NCBI RefSeq assembly: GCF_000153045.1
Contig: NZ_CH724159.1
Coordinates: 1,723,513 to 1,787,512 of the forward strand
Direction: 5' to 3'
DNA length: 64,000 nucleotides
From: Synechococcus sp. WH 5701
GTDB taxonomy: Bacteria; Cyanobacteriota; Cyanobacteriia; PCC-6307; Cyanobiaceae
Below the pieces are notes generated by a model, which worked only from the letters and a program-made list of their open reading frames with translations, was not told where the DNA came from and did no database searches. Of the stretch, positions 8,911-17,934 are shown piece by piece. Position numbers and translations under genes: made by a program. How positions within the stretch are numbered: the first letter of the stretch is position 1; the number at the start of each line of letters is the position of its first letter.

Positions 8911-9660
8911 ATGGGTCCACTCTCCCCGCTTGTGACCAGCCTGCGCCGCACGCCACCGCTTGTGTTTGCCATGGCGGTACTGGCCACGGGTCTGGTGGTG
9001 GCCAGCAGCGTGCTCGTGAAGGGCATCCGCCGCGGCAACGACACCATCACCGTGACCGGTTCCAGCACCGAGCGCATCAGCAGCGACTTCGTGGACTGGA
9101 CCGTGGAGGTGGCCCGGAGCGCACCGACCCTGCAGGCCTCTTATCAGGAGCTGCAGCCGGAGGTGCAGCGCACCATCGACTTTTTGCGGCAGCAGGGCAT
9201 CCCCGCCGATACCATCAGCCGCAATCCGATCAAGTCAGACAAGTCGGAGGTGCGCGACTCCCGCACCGGTGAGCTGCAATCCACCACCTTCACTACCCGC
9301 CAGCAGATCCGCATCAGCAGCCCTGAGGTGGACAAGGTGGCCGCGGTGGCCCAGCAGATCGGTGAGCTGGTGGGCCAGGGGGTGCCTCTCACCATCAACG
9401 ATCCGGCCTACACCTACACCAAACTCTCCGAAAAGCGTGTGGACATGCTCGCCAAGGCCACCCGTGATGCCAGGCAACGCGCCCGCGAGATCGCTCGCCA
9501 GGCCGGCTCCCGCATCGGCGTGATCACCCAGGCCGACACCGGCTCCTTCCAGATCACCGTGCCCAACTCCACCGAGATGAGCAGCTACGGTTCCTACGAC
9601 ACCACCACGATCGAGAAGGACATCACCGCCGTGATGGGTGTGACCTTCCGGGTGGACTGA
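8911..9660 (+). CDS. SIMPL domain-containing (DUF541) periplasmic protein
   Basis: A 249-residue exported protein. An N-terminal membrane segment (LVFAMAVLATGLVVASSVLV, about residues 15-34) is followed by a SIMPL/DUF541 domain: TITVTGSSTERISSDFVDWTV, then RQQGIPADTISRNPI and the long helix KRVDMLAKATRDARQRAREIA, ending in a beta strand (TAVMGVTFRVD). SIMPL proteins form oligomeric periplasmic assemblies; their function is poorly known. I chose the ATG at 8911; a GTG in frame at 8851 would add a proline-rich 20-residue extension. It reads away from the lower-GC membrane gene pair. Confidence 0.82.
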   Translation: MGPLSPLVTSLRRTPPLVFAMAVLATGLVVASSVLVKGIRRGNDTITVTGSSTERISSDFVDWTVEVARSAPTLQASYQELQPEVQRTIDFLRQQGIPADTISRNPIKSDKSEVRDSRTGELQSTTFTTRQQIRISSPEVDKVAAVAQQIGELVGQGVPLTINDPAYTYTKLSEKRVDMLAKATRDARQRAREIARQAGSRIGVITQADTGSFQITVPNSTEMSSYGSYDTTTIEKDITAVMGVTFRVD

Positions 9661-9682
9661 GGGACCGGCAGGGGGTCAGGCG

Positions 9683-9862
9683 TCACGTCGCCCCAGTGGC
9701 GACCACAGCCTGCAGGAGCTCTGTCGCTGTTTGAAGGATGGGTGCGGCCAACGGCTCTCGCTGCATGACCGTCATCGGGCCTTCGCCGAAGTAGAGACCA
9801 TCGGAGACAAGGAAAGTCAACCGGATGTTGTCGTCTTCTGGAGGCGCCCGTCGGGCCTCCAT
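9683..9862 (-). CDS. Candidate small protein, 59 aa
   Basis: A 59-codon frame in an otherwise empty gap on the strand opposite to its neighbours. The peptide starts MEARRAPPEDDN and continues with IRLTFLVSDGLYFGEGPMTV and a helical end (APILQTATELLQAVVATGAT). Composition and third-position GC are like those of real host genes, and it lacks the arginine/alanine repetition of shadow frames. No family is recognised. It converges on the SIMPL gene (22 bases between stops) and diverges from the methyltransferase. A longer gene with an upstream frameshift is possible, since a stop lies 16 codons before the chosen ATG. Confidence 0.45.
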   Translation of the reverse strand: MEARRAPPEDDNIRLTFLVSDGLYFGEGPMTVMQREPLAAPILQTATELLQAVVATGAT

Positions 9863-10039
9863 CCAGGGACCGATGGAGCACCTGCAGCTCCTCCCGGTAG
9901 CACTGGATCAATCCGGGGGAACGGGCTTCACTGGCCATGCAGAGGGGTTGGGCAACATGCGTGACGAGTTCCCACGACAAGCCGCCTACGCTCAGCGCAC
10001 AATCGGCTTCAGGCCGCACCCGGCTGCCCAGCCCCAGGA

Positions 10040-10771
10040 ATGGACTTCTTCGACCGTCAATGGAGCACCTACCGTCGGGTGGTCGACCACGACCTGATGG
10101 AGCATCAGGCGCTCTCGGCGGCCACCGCAGCGGCGATCGAGGGCTGGCTGGCTGCGCGGCCAGAAGGATCGTCACCGCCCCACATGGTGGATCTGGGCTG
10201 CGGGGATCTCGCCCTGCTGGCACCGCTGCTGCGCCGCTTACCCCTGGGCTCCTACCTCGGGCTTGATCTCTCCGCCCCCGTGCTGCCCCGCGCCGCCGCG
10301 CAGCTGCAGGGGGTGCCCTACCCCTGCGCCTGGCGCGAGCAGGATCTGCTCACCTGGGCGCTCGAACAACCCGTCTCCGGCGATCCCGGCTCCACCCCCG
10401 CCCGTCCGGTGGACCTGATCCACAGCTCCTTCGCGGTGCATCACCTCAACACCGACGAGAAGAGCCAGTTCCTTTCGGGAGCGCGCTCTCGACTGGCCCC
10501 CGACGGGATGCTGCTCTGGGCCGATGTGTTCCGGGATCCTGGTGAAAGCCGCGACAGCTACCTGCAGCGCTACGTGCAGCGGATCCGCAAGGACTGGACT
10601 TCAATCCCCCCCGCAGAGGGCCAGAGGGTGATCGATCACCTCAGCCAGTTCGATTTTCCAGCCGACGCCGCGGCCATTGAGTCAACGGCCAAAGCCTGTG
10701 GCTGGGCCTGGCAGTGGCTCTGGCGCGGACAGCACCGGGCTGAAGCCCTGGCCAGGCTCACACCCCTCTGA
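10040..10771 (+). CDS. Class I SAM-dependent methyltransferase
   Basis: A 243-residue protein with a Rossmann-type methyltransferase core: motif I VDLGCGDLALLAPLL near residues 49-63, the acidic second strand YLGLDLSAPVL, motif IV-like VDLIHSSFAVHHL near 124-136, and LAPDGMLLWADVFRD near 151-165. The substrate is unknown. The C-terminal helix bundle (RYVQRIRKDW to ALARLTPL) may form a substrate lid. It is a single gene, converging with the SMR-like gene 6 bases after its stop. Confidence 0.85.
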   Translation: MDFFDRQWSTYRRVVDHDLMEHQALSAATAAAIEGWLAARPEGSSPPHMVDLGCGDLALLAPLLRRLPLGSYLGLDLSAPVLPRAAAQLQGVPYPCAWREQDLLTWALEQPVSGDPGSTPARPVDLIHSSFAVHHLNTDEKSQFLSGARSRLAPDGMLLWADVFRDPGESRDSYLQRYVQRIRKDWTSIPPAEGQRVIDHLSQFDFPADAAAIESTAKACGWAWQWLWRGQHRAEALARLTPL

Positions 10772-10777
10772 ATCAAC

Positions 10778-11104
10778 TCAGGCCTGATCGGATTCCAGGA
10801 TGATGATCGCCAACACCCCCACCCCCATTCCCACATACTGCTGCTTGCTGATGCTCTCGCCGTAGATCAGCCTTGTTGCGAGAATCAGCGTGATCACATT
10901 GAAAACCACGCAGATGATCGATGCTGTAGCAATGTTTCTGTAGCGAAAGGCATGGGCAAGGATGGCCATGCCCGCCATATAAATCATCATGCCCAGCCAG
11001 AAGGCCGGTCGATTCTCCTTGATGATCCAGGTCTTGATGGCGAGATCACCGATGGTGAGAATCACTCCTCCAATCAGGAGCATCACCGTTGGATGAAAAC
11101 CCAT
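10778..11104 (-). CDS. Small multidrug resistance (SMR/DMT)-like membrane protein
   Basis: A 108-residue protein with four predicted membrane helices (about residues 6-22, 33-52, 58-77 and 88-104), the size and layout of SMR/EmrE-type proteins of the DMT superfamily. A glutamate-bearing helix with IYGESISKQQYVGMGVGVLAI resembles the last two helices of the family. The usual EmrE membrane glutamate in helix 1 is not obvious; helix 1 has an aspartate (GDLAIKTW). Codon use is clearly less GC-rich than that of its neighbours, suggesting horizontal transfer. Substrate unknown. Confidence 0.7.
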   Translation of the reverse strand: MGFHPTVMLLIGGVILTIGDLAIKTWIIKENRPAFWLGMMIYMAGMAILAHAFRYRNIATASIICVVFNVITLILATRLIYGESISKQQYVGMGVGVLAIIILESDQA

Positions 11105-11285
11105 GCGTCTTAATTCAGTGATCGAAGACTGCCGAGGCAGTGATAAGGCTGCTCACGGAATCCAGGCCGCACCCCATTAAACCAGCCTCCATCGAGAGGC
11201 TGAGGGTCTCAAGCGTGATGCCAACATTCCGCAAACTCAGAGTTCCCGCTCCAGCCGTGCTCCCTCATGTGGGGCTGAGCGCTGC

Positions 11286-11681
11286 TCAGGGCCGAATCTC
11301 CACCGGTGTGCCCACGGCCGTGCGCGGAAACAGCCAGCGGGCCGTGGCGCTCGTGGTGCGGATGCAGCCGTGGCTGCGGGCCACGCCGAAGCACTCCCCG
11401 GCCCGCTCCTGCCAGGGTGCCGGATGCAGGCAGAGACGATCCGGAGCCAGGCCGACACCGCTGAGACACATCACGTTCGGCACCGCGGGGATGCGGTAAT
11501 CGGGCCCCACCAGCGTCGTTTCGCTGTACTTGCTGCCGATCTGAAACCGCCCCGTGGGGGTCGGCGTCACAGGGAGGCCCGTGGAGACCAGGGCGGCATA
11601 GAGCAAGCGCTGCTGATCGTCATAGGCGTAAAGCTTCTGCTCGGAGAGATCGATCAGCAACGCCGCCACGAGCTCCAGCAT
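11286..11681 (-). CDS. L,D-transpeptidase (YkuD) catalytic domain protein
   Basis: A 131-residue protein carrying the YkuD catalytic signature SHGCIRT near residue 103, with the nucleophilic cysteine and the upstream histidine. Other family features are IDLSEQKLYAYDD at the N terminus and TPTPTGRFQIGSKY. Members cross-link peptidoglycan 3-3 or attach proteins to it. No signal peptide is visible: the frame starts with LELVAALLIDL only 15 bases after the sufS stop on the same strand, so either export uses another route or the true start is elsewhere. It is shorter than most family members. Confidence 0.82.
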   Translation of the reverse strand: MLELVAALLIDLSEQKLYAYDDQQRLLYAALVSTGLPVTPTPTGRFQIGSKYSETTLVGPDYRIPAVPNVMCLSGVGLAPDRLCLHPAPWQERAGECFGVARSHGCIRTTSATARWLFPRTAVGTPVEIRP

Positions 11682-11696
11682 CAGGGAACCCCCTGC

Positions 11697-13028
11697 TCAG
11701 CCGTGCTCCCGCAGGAAGGCCACACTGCTCGCCAGTTCCTCGGCAAAGCGGTCGATCTCCTCGATCGTTGTGGTGAAGCTGAGGCTGGCGCGCGCTGAAC
11801 CGCTGATGCCGTAGTGGCGATGCAGGGGCTGGGTGCAGTGGTGCCCGCTGCGGATGCAGATGCCGCTGGCATCCAGCAAAGCGGAGATGTCGTTGGCGTG
11901 GAGCCCCTCCACCACGAAGGCGGCCAGGGCGCCCCGCTCGGGCTGTTGCTGAGGGGTAGGGCCCAGCACCCTGAGGCCCTCGATTGCCTGAAGTCGCTCG
12001 AACAGATGGGCGGTGAGACGCTGCTCCCAGGCGTGGATGCGATCGAGCCCCAGGGCATTGAGGTAATCGATGGCCGCACCCATGCCCACGGCCTCGCCGA
12101 TGGCCGGCGTTCCCGCCTCAAACTTGTGGGGCAGCTCCGCCCAGGTGCTGTGATCCAGGTAGACGTCCTGGATCATCTCGCCGCCGCCCAGGAACGGCGG
12201 CATCGCCTCCAGCAACGCCTCCCGTGCCCAGAGGAAGCCCATGCCCGTGGGGCCGCAGAGCTTGTGGGAGGACCCCACCAGGAAATCGGCGCCCAGAGCC
12301 TGCACGTTCACCGGCAGGTGCGGCAGGCTCTGGCAGGCGTCCACCAGCAGCAGGGCACCGGCGGCATGGGTGAGCTCCGCGATCGCGCCGATCGGGTTGT
12401 GGCAGCCCAGGGTGTTGCTGATCTGCACCACGCTCACCAGCCGGGTGCGCTCACTGATCTGATCGCGCAGATCCTCCAGATCCAGTTCACCGCTGGCGGT
12501 GAGGCCGGCATGGCGCAAGCGGGCCCCTGTGCGCTCGGCCAGCTGCTGCCAGGGCACCAGGTTGCTGTGGTGCTCCATGACCGTGAGCACGATCTCATCG
12601 CCAGGGCGCAGGAAGGCATCACCCCAGCTGCGGGCCACCAGGTTGATCGCCTCGGTGGCGTTGCGGGTGAACACGATCTCCCGCGGTGTGGCCGCACCCA
12701 CAAACCGGGCGGTTTTGTCGCGGGCACCCTCGAAGGCATCGGTGGCGCGGGCGCTGAGCTGGTGAGCGCCCCGGTGCACGTTGGCGTTGTCGTGGCGGTA
12801 GTAGCGCTGCAAGGCGTCAAGCACCGCCCGAGGTTTCTGGCTGGTGGCGGCGTGATCGAGGTAGATCAGGGGCTGACCCAGGCAGGCCTGATCCGCCAGC
12901 AGAGGGAAATCAGCGCGGGTGAGAGCCGCCAGATTCTCGGGGCCGGTCTGGGGGGCAGGCTCCATCTGAGGGTCGGATGTCAGCAGCTCGGCGGGAGTGG
13001 ACACAGGAGCGGAGGTGGTGAACGGCAT
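11697..13028 (-). CDS. sufS: Cysteine desulfurase SufS
   Basis: A 443-residue PLP enzyme that takes sulfur from cysteine to supply iron-sulfur cluster assembly. YLDHAATSQKP lies near residue 55, the PLP lysine is in GSSHKLCGPTGMGF near 255, and the catalytic persulfide cysteine lies in RSGHHCTQPLH near 397. The N terminus carries about 35 extra residues ahead of the conserved core. It is the last suf gene of the ftrC-sufB-sufC-sufD-sufS operon, starting 5 bases after sufD. Confidence 0.95.
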   Translation of the reverse strand: MPFTTSAPVSTPAELLTSDPQMEPAPQTGPENLAALTRADFPLLADQACLGQPLIYLDHAATSQKPRAVLDALQRYYRHDNANVHRGAHQLSARATDAFEGARDKTARFVGAATPREIVFTRNATEAINLVARSWGDAFLRPGDEIVLTVMEHHSNLVPWQQLAERTGARLRHAGLTASGELDLEDLRDQISERTRLVSVVQISNTLGCHNPIGAIAELTHAAGALLLVDACQSLPHLPVNVQALGADFLVGSSHKLCGPTGMGFLWAREALLEAMPPFLGGGEMIQDVYLDHSTWAELPHKFEAGTPAIGEAVGMGAAIDYLNALGLDRIHAWEQRLTAHLFERLQAIEGLRVLGPTPQQQPERGALAAFVVEGLHANDISALLDASGICIRSGHHCTQPLHRHYGISGSARASLSFTTTIEEIDRFAEELASSVAFLREHG

Positions 13029-13033
13029 CGTGA

Positions 13034-14287
13034 TCAGCCCTCCCCCAGCATTCGCTGCAGCGGCCTCCAGGCAGCCGCCGCCGCGGGCAGCGCCCGCAGC
13101 ACCTCTTCGCAGAAGCCGCGCTTGAGTAGGCCGGCGGCCACCGCCGCCGAAAGGCCCCGGCTCTGCAGATAAAAGAGTTCATCGGTCTGGAGCCGGCTCA
13201 CGGTGGCGCCATGGGCGCAGCGCACGTCGTCGGCCACGATCTCCAGCTCGGGTTTGGTGTCGATCCGGGCCTGGTTGGAGAGCAACAGGTTGCGGCTGAG
13301 CTGGGAAGCATTGGTGCGCTGGGCGGCCCGGGGCACCTTCACCGCCCCGTTGAACACACTGCGGCCACGGTCATCGGCGATGGCTTTGTGCAGTTGATCG
13401 AGCTGGCCTTCGGGTCCACGGAATTCCACGCGGCTGTGGGTGTCCGCCAGCTGCTGGCCATCGGCCAGCTGAAGGGCCTTGAGGCTGGTGGTGGCTTCGC
13501 CGTCCACCTGCACCACCCGAGGCTCAAAGCGCGAGAGCGCCCAGCCATGGCTCGCCCACACCGACTCCAGCTGGCTGCGGGGCTCCTGCTCCACCGCCAG
13601 CTGGCCGAGGAAGCAGGCCGGGCCCTCACCCAGGGCCAGCAGACCATGGCGCAGCGTTGATTCGCGACCCAGATGGGCTTCGATCACCAGGCTCGAGAGG
13701 CTGCTGCCTGAACCGAGCTGCACCTGGAGCACCTCCAGACTGGCCTTCTCCTCCAGCAGCAGCAACACCCGCACGGGTCGCAGCACGCTGTCTCCGGCAG
13801 CTTGACTCACCAGCTCAAGGGTTGGGGTCACTGCACCGCTCACCCTCAGGGCCAGCACCCGGCTGGCGCTGGCCTGGTTCAACTCCACGGGCCAGTCTTG
13901 TTCACAGTTGCAGGCGGCCAGGGTGTGACCCAGGGCTTGCTGCACCTCATCCGCGCTGAGGGGCGACAGTCCAGCCGGCAGGCTCTGGCCAGCCAGAGGA
14001 TCGCCTGGGGCATCGAGCCAGAGGCGAAGCACACCTTCGGCGGGTTCGGGCCAGGCACCATGCTCGCTGGCCGGCGCGGGGACTGGGGCCAGGGCCGTGA
14101 GCGGGGCGAGGTCGGTGAAGCGCCACTCTTCCTGGCGGCGGGAGGGCAGCGGCTGGCGGGAGAGGGCCTCCCGGCCGCGCCATTGCACCGCTTCGAGCTC
14201 ACCGGCAGGGGCAGGCAAGCGGTCCAGGAACGTGGTGACCCAGGTGGAGGCGTCCACCGCAGCGGAGTTGGACATCGCAGCCACCAT
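13034..14287 (-). CDS. sufD: Fe-S cluster assembly protein SufD
   Basis: A 417-residue scaffold component of the SufBCD complex. The N terminus is less conserved; the C-terminal half has the beta-helix pattern of SufB/SufD with LVIEAHLGRESTLRHG, KVPRAAQRTNASQLSRNLLL, KPELEIVADDVRCAHGATV and [18 protein letters not shown]. The start ATG overlaps the sufC stop by one base (TGATG), a sign of translational coupling; a second in-frame ATG lies four codons later. It acts in the cytosol with SufB and SufC. Confidence 0.95.
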   Translation of the reverse strand: MVAAMSNSAAVDASTWVTTFLDRLPAPAGELEAVQWRGREALSRQPLPSRRQEEWRFTDLAPLTALAPVPAPASEHGAWPEPAEGVLRLWLDAPGDPLAGQSLPAGLSPLSADEVQQALGHTLAACNCEQDWPVELNQASASRVLALRVSGAVTPTLELVSQAAGDSVLRPVRVLLLLEEKASLEVLQVQLGSGSSLSSLVIEAHLGRESTLRHGLLALGEGPACFLGQLAVEQEPRSQLESVWASHGWALSRFEPRVVQVDGEATTSLKALQLADGQQLADTHSRVEFRGPEGQLDQLHKAIADDRGRSVFNGAVKVPRAAQRTNASQLSRNLLLSNQARIDTKPELEIVADDVRCAHGATVSRLQTDELFYLQSRGLSAAVAAGLLKRGFCEEVLRALPAAAAAWRPLQRMLGEG

Positions 14288-15075
14288 CAGGCCACCTCCA
14301 GCACGGCCAGCTCCTGGTCGACCCAGTCGTAGCCGCGATCCTCCAGCTCCAGGGCCAGCTCCTTGCCGCCGGTGCGCAGGATGCGGCCACCGGCCATCAC
14401 ATGGACGTAGTCCGGGGTGATGACATCCAGCAGGCGCTGGTAATGGGTGATCAGCAAGGTGGCGTTCTCAGGGCTGGCCAGATGGTTCACGCCTCCCGCC
14501 ACGATGCGCAGGGCGTCGATGTCGAGGCCGGAATCGGTTTCATCGAGGATCGCCACCAGGGGATCGAGCAGTGCCATCTGCAGAATCTCGTTGCGCTTCT
14601 TCTCTCCGCCGGAGAAGCCCTCGTTCACGCTGCGCTCGAGGAAGGCGGGATCCATCTGAACCACCTCCAGACGCTCGCGCACCAGGTCTTCGAAGGCGAA
14701 GGTATCGAGCTCCTCCTCACCTTTCTCCATGCGACGGGCATTGGTGGAGACCCGCAGGAACTCGAGGTTGCTCACCCCGGGGATCTCCACGGGGTACTGG
14801 AACCCCAGAAACAGCCCCGACCGGGCCCGCTGCTCCGGTTCGAGATCGAGCAGGTTGGCGCCGCGGTAAAGCACGCTGCCGCCCGTGACGGTGTAGGCGG
14901 GATGGCCGGCCAACACCTTGGAGAGGGTGCTCTTGCCGCTGCCGTTGCGGCCCATGACCGCATGAATCTCCCCGGCTTTGATCGTGAGATTCACGCCCTT
15001 GAGGATCGGCTTGTCCTCCACTCGGGCCTGCAGGTCAACGATTTCAAGGAGGGTATCGGCGTCGGGGCGAATCAC
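14287..15075 (-). CDS. sufC: Fe-S cluster assembly ATPase SufC
   Basis: A 262-residue ABC-type ATPase of the SufBCD complex. Walker A is GRNGSGKST near residue 41, the signature is [12 protein letters not shown] near 155, and Walker B with the SufC-specific ending is [16 protein letters not shown] chose the GTG at 15075, giving [12 protein letters not shown], because this matches the N terminus of picocyanobacterial SufC as I recall it. The frame is open further upstream to 15222, but that part overlaps sufB and is not SufC-like. The gap to sufB is 64 bases. Confidence 0.93.
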   Translation of the reverse strand: MIRPDADTLLEIVDLQARVEDKPILKGVNLTIKAGEIHAVMGRNGSGKSTLSKVLAGHPAYTVTGGSVLYRGANLLDLEPEQRARSGLFLGFQYPVEIPGVSNLEFLRVSTNARRMEKGEEELDTFAFEDLVRERLEVVQMDPAFLERSVNEGFSGGEKKRNEILQMALLDPLVAILDETDSGLDIDALRIVAGGVNHLASPENATLLITHYQRLLDVITPDYVHVMAGGRILRTGGKELALELEDRGYDWVDQELAVLEVA

Positions 15076-15139
15076 AGCTGGCGGAACAAGGGAAACAACA
15101 AAGAAAGGAGCCACGCTCCGGAACAACAAAGCCTGGTGA

Positions 15140-16582
15140 TCAGCCCACCGATCCCTCCAGCTTGAGGGCCAGGAGCTTGTCGGCCTCAGCCGCGAATTCC
15201 ATCGGCAGCTGGTTGAACACATCGCGGCAGAAGCCGCTCACCATCATCGACACCGCTTCCTCAAAGCCGATACCCCGGCTTTGGAGATAGAAGAGCTGAT
15301 CGGCAGAGATGCGGCAGGTGCTGGCCTCGTGCTCCACGCTGGCCTCGGGTTGCTGAGAGCGGATGTACGGGTAGGTGTTGGCAGCCGCCTGATCACCGAT
15401 CAGCATCGAATCGCACTGGCTGTAGTTGCGCGCACCCCGGGCTTTTGGACCGATCTGGACCAGCCCCCTGTAACTGTTGGAGGAATGGCCGGCGCTGATG
15501 CCCTTGCTCACGATCGTGGAGCGGGTATGGGGACCCACATGCACCATTTTGGTGCCGGTGTCGGCCTGCTGGAGATTGTTGGTGAGGGCCACAGAGTAGA
15601 ACTCACCGACCGAATGGGCCCCCTGGAGCACACAACTGGGGTACTTCCAGGTGATCGCCGAGCCGGTTTCCACCTGAGTCCAGCTGATGTGACTGCGGTC
15701 GCCGCGGCAGTGACCTCGCTTGGTCACGAAGTTATAAATGCCCCCCACACCGTTCTCATCACCGGCATACCAGTTCTGAACGGTGGAGTACTTGATCGAG
15801 GCATCGTCGAGAGCCACCAGCTCCACCACCGCCGCATGCAGCTGGTTGGTGTCAAACATCGGGGCAGTGCAGCCCTCCAGATAACTCACCGAGGCGCCTT
15901 CTTCGGCCACAATCAGGGTGCGCTCGAACTGGCCGGTGTCACCAGAGTTGATGCGGAAATAGGTGGAGAGCTCCATTGGGCACTCCACGCCCTTCGGGAT
16001 GAACACGAAGGAACCGTCACTGAAGACGGCGGAATTGAGAGCCGCGAAGAAGTTGTCGTTGCTGGGAACCACCGTGCCGAGATAGCGCTCGATCAGCTCG
16101 GGGTGATCCTTGACGGCCTCACTGATGGAGCAGAAGATCACGCCGTGCTCCGCAAGCTTCTCGCGGTAGGTGGTGGCGATCGACACACTGTCGAACACGG
16201 CGTCGACAGCCACATTACTGAGACGCTTCTGTTCGCTCAGAGGAATGCCGAGCTTGTCGAAGGTCTCCAGCAGTTTCGGATCCACCTCATCCAGGCTCGC
16301 CTTCTTCTCCTGCTGGCGGGGCGCAGCGTAGTAGATCATCTCCTGATAATCGATCGCCGGATGCCCCAGGGCCGCCCAGTCGGGCTCCTCCATGCGCAGC
16401 CATTGCCGGTAAGCCCGCAGACGAAAGTCGAGCAAGAATTGCGGCTCGTCCTTTTTGGAGGAGATCAGCCGGACGACATCTTCACTGAGACCCTTGTCGA
16501 TCTTGTCAGTTTCGATGTCGGTGACAAACCCGTATTTATAGGGTTGGCTGACAAGATCACCGACGCTGGTGGTGCTGCTCAT
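15140..16582 (-). CDS. sufB: Fe-S cluster assembly protein SufB
   Basis: A 480-residue scaffold on which the nascent cluster is built. It shows the conserved SufB blocks [61 protein letters not shown] and [17 protein letters not shown], and closes with [20 protein letters not shown]. Length fits the family. It begins 5 bases after the ftrC stop, so ftrC and the suf genes probably share a transcript starting upstream of ftrC. Confidence 0.96.
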   Translation of the reverse strand: MSSTTSVGDLVSQPYKYGFVTDIETDKIDKGLSEDVVRLISSKKDEPQFLLDFRLRAYRQWLRMEEPDWAALGHPAIDYQEMIYYAAPRQQEKKASLDEVDPKLLETFDKLGIPLSEQKRLSNVAVDAVFDSVSIATTYREKLAEHGVIFCSISEAVKDHPELIERYLGTVVPSNDNFFAALNSAVFSDGSFVFIPKGVECPMELSTYFRINSGDTGQFERTLIVAEEGASVSYLEGCTAPMFDTNQLHAAVVELVALDDASIKYSTVQNWYAGDENGVGGIYNFVTKRGHCRGDRSHISWTQVETGSAITWKYPSCVLQGAHSVGEFYSVALTNNLQQADTGTKMVHVGPHTRSTIVSKGISAGHSSNSYRGLVQIGPKARGARNYSQCDSMLIGDQAAANTYPYIRSQQPEASVEHEASTCRISADQLFYLQSRGIGFEEAVSMMVSGFCRDVFNQLPMEFAAEADKLLALKLEGSVG

Positions 16583-16587
16583 GGCAT

Positions 16588-16959
16588 TCAGGCGGCAGGG
16601 GGTTCGATGTGGGTCTTGATCTCCTCGAGACCGATGGTCTGCTGCTCACCGCGAAAGGGATTGTCTTCGGTGAGGAAGAGCATGCAGTGGCACTCCTTAC
16701 GCTCCCTCATCGGCACGCAGGGGCAGTTCCAGAACGCCTGCTCCGCCTCGGCCTGCTTGTCCTCGTAGTGGCGGCAAGGGCAGAGAGCGGCTCCCAGCTG
16801 GTCCTTGTGCCGAGCCAACCCTTCGAGCACCACCGCCGTCACCCCGGGATCACTGCAGAAATAGGTGTCGGTCCGCTTGGCGTAGGCCTCGGCGAAGCGC
16901 CTGATCAACTCCAGGTTGTCGCTGCTGGGGGCGGCCGTGGCGGAGGGGGCGTCGGACAT
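16588..16959 (-). CDS. ftrC: Ferredoxin-thioredoxin reductase, catalytic (beta) subunit
   Basis: A 123-residue protein with the full cysteine pattern of the FTR catalytic chain: TYFCSD near residue 35, [10 protein letters not shown] near 60, [11 protein letters not shown] near 80 and ECHCMLF near 91. These bind the 4Fe-4S cluster and form the redox-active disulfide that passes electrons from photosynthetic ferredoxin to thioredoxin. It is the first gene of the ftrC-sufBCDS cluster and faces sufR across about 300 bases. The small FTR variable subunit is not in the window. Confidence 0.95.
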   Translation of the reverse strand: MSDAPSATAAPSSDNLELIRRFAEAYAKRTDTYFCSDPGVTAVVLEGLARHKDQLGAALCPCRHYEDKQAEAEQAFWNCPCVPMRERKECHCMLFLTEDNPFRGEQQTIGLEEIKTHIEPPAA

Positions 16960-17265
16960 GAATTAAGAAGAACGAGGGAGTCACCGAGGCCGGAGCGGAG
17001 AACCCAGGCGGCGGGATGGCGGAGACAGAACCCAGCAGCGGCAGGGCGGGGGGAGGCTGCTGGCGCTCCCCAACAGGGCCAATGGACCGCACTGACGGCA
17101 CCATTGAATTACGAAACTCAGTCGTTTCGTTACTAGCAACCCTAGGGCAGCCGAGCTGGCGATGGGGGCTGGAGCCATTGTGAACTGCTCTTTGCCACAA
17201 CAGTCGAAAGAGCGTGGCAATGTGTGGAGAAGGTTCGCGATTGGACGGACCGGACTGAGTGTCCG
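16960..17265. promoter_or_regulatory. Divergent ftrC/sufR control region
   Basis: About 306 bases separate the starts of ftrC (minus) and sufR (plus). No convincing gene lies here. The region should hold the promoters for both directions; no consensus -10/-35 pair was clear enough to assign. It contains the palindrome listed separately at 17111-17130, which divides it so that either promoter could be blocked by a bound repressor. Confidence 0.6.
17111..17130. promoter_or_regulatory. Candidate SufR operator palindrome
   Basis: A perfect inverted repeat ACGAAAC-TCAGTC-GTTTCGT (7-bp arms, 6-bp spacer). The known SufR operators of Synechocystis are described as CAAC-N6-GTTG; this site keeps the same geometry with AAAC-N6-GTTT at its heart. 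It lies between the divergent ftrC and sufR starts, 152 bases from ftrC and 136 from sufR. The role is inferred from position and shape only. Confidence 0.55.
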
Positions 17266-17934
17266 ATGAGCGCCTCCACCCAGGCCCCAACCCGAGAAGC
17301 AGCTCTGGCTCTCCTCCTGCGCCAGGGGGAGGCCACGGCTACCCAGCTTGCTGAGCTTCTGGGCGTGTCTGTGCAGATCATGCGCCGCCATCTGCGCAGC
17401 CTCGAAGACGACGGGCTGGTGGCCAGCAGCTCCAGCGGCGAAGGGCCCGGGCGTCCCAGCAATCACTGGCACCTCACCGCCGAAGGCCACGACCGCTTCC
17501 CCAATGGCAGCGAGCACTTCGCCCTCGGCCTGCTCACCTCCCTGGCCGACAGCCTGCCGGCCGACACCGTGCAGACCCTCCTGCGCCAGCAGGCCATCGC
17601 CAAAGCCCTCGACTACCGGCGCCAGATCGGCACGGGCAGCCTGCTGGAGCGGCTGGAGCGGCTGGTGGAGCTGCGCTGCAACGAGGGCTATGTCAGCGAC
17701 TGCCACCCCGAGCCCGACGGGCTCTCCTGGTGCATGAGCGAATTCCACTGCTCCGTCTCCCGCCTGGCTGAACAGTTCCCGGTGCTGTGCGACCAGGAAC
17801 TGCAACAAATGCGCCACACCTTTCCCGACTGCAGCGTGGAGCGGGTGCACTGGCGTCTCGAATCGGGGCACTCCTGCGGTTTCCGCATCACCCCTCACAA
17901 CGGGGGGGCCACCCAGTTCTCCAAGGATGGCTAA
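17266..17934 (+). CDS. sufR: Iron-sulfur cluster biosynthesis transcriptional regulator SufR
   Basis: A 222-residue DNA-binding repressor of the suf operon. The N-terminal winged helix-turn-helix (TATQLAELLGVSVQIMRRHL, about residues 23-42) is followed by a linker and the C-terminal cluster ligands in the spacing C-X12-C-X13-C-X14-C (FHCSVS, VLCDQE, DCSVER, HSCGF), exactly the SufR pattern. Cluster loss is known to relieve repression in the family. I chose the ATG at 17266 (MSASTQAP); an in-frame start at 17224 would add 14 residues with no family match. It is divergent from ftrC-sufBCDS and overlaps the next gene by 8 bases. Confidence 0.95.
   Translation: MSASTQAPTREAALALLLRQGEATATQLAELLGVSVQIMRRHLRSLEDDGLVASSSSGEGPGRPSNHWHLTAEGHDRFPNGSEHFALGLLTSLADSLPADTVQTLLRQQAIAKALDYRRQIGTGSLLERLERLVELRCNEGYVSDCHPEPDGLSWCMSEFHCSVSRLAEQFPVLCDQELQQMRHTFPDCSVERVHWRLESGHSCGFRITPHNGGATQFSKDG

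Noticed and set aside
11814..13172. 452-codon plus-strand frame opposite sufS and the end of sufD
   Set aside because: The suf genes are certain; the opposite frame has no recognisable domain and typical shadow composition.
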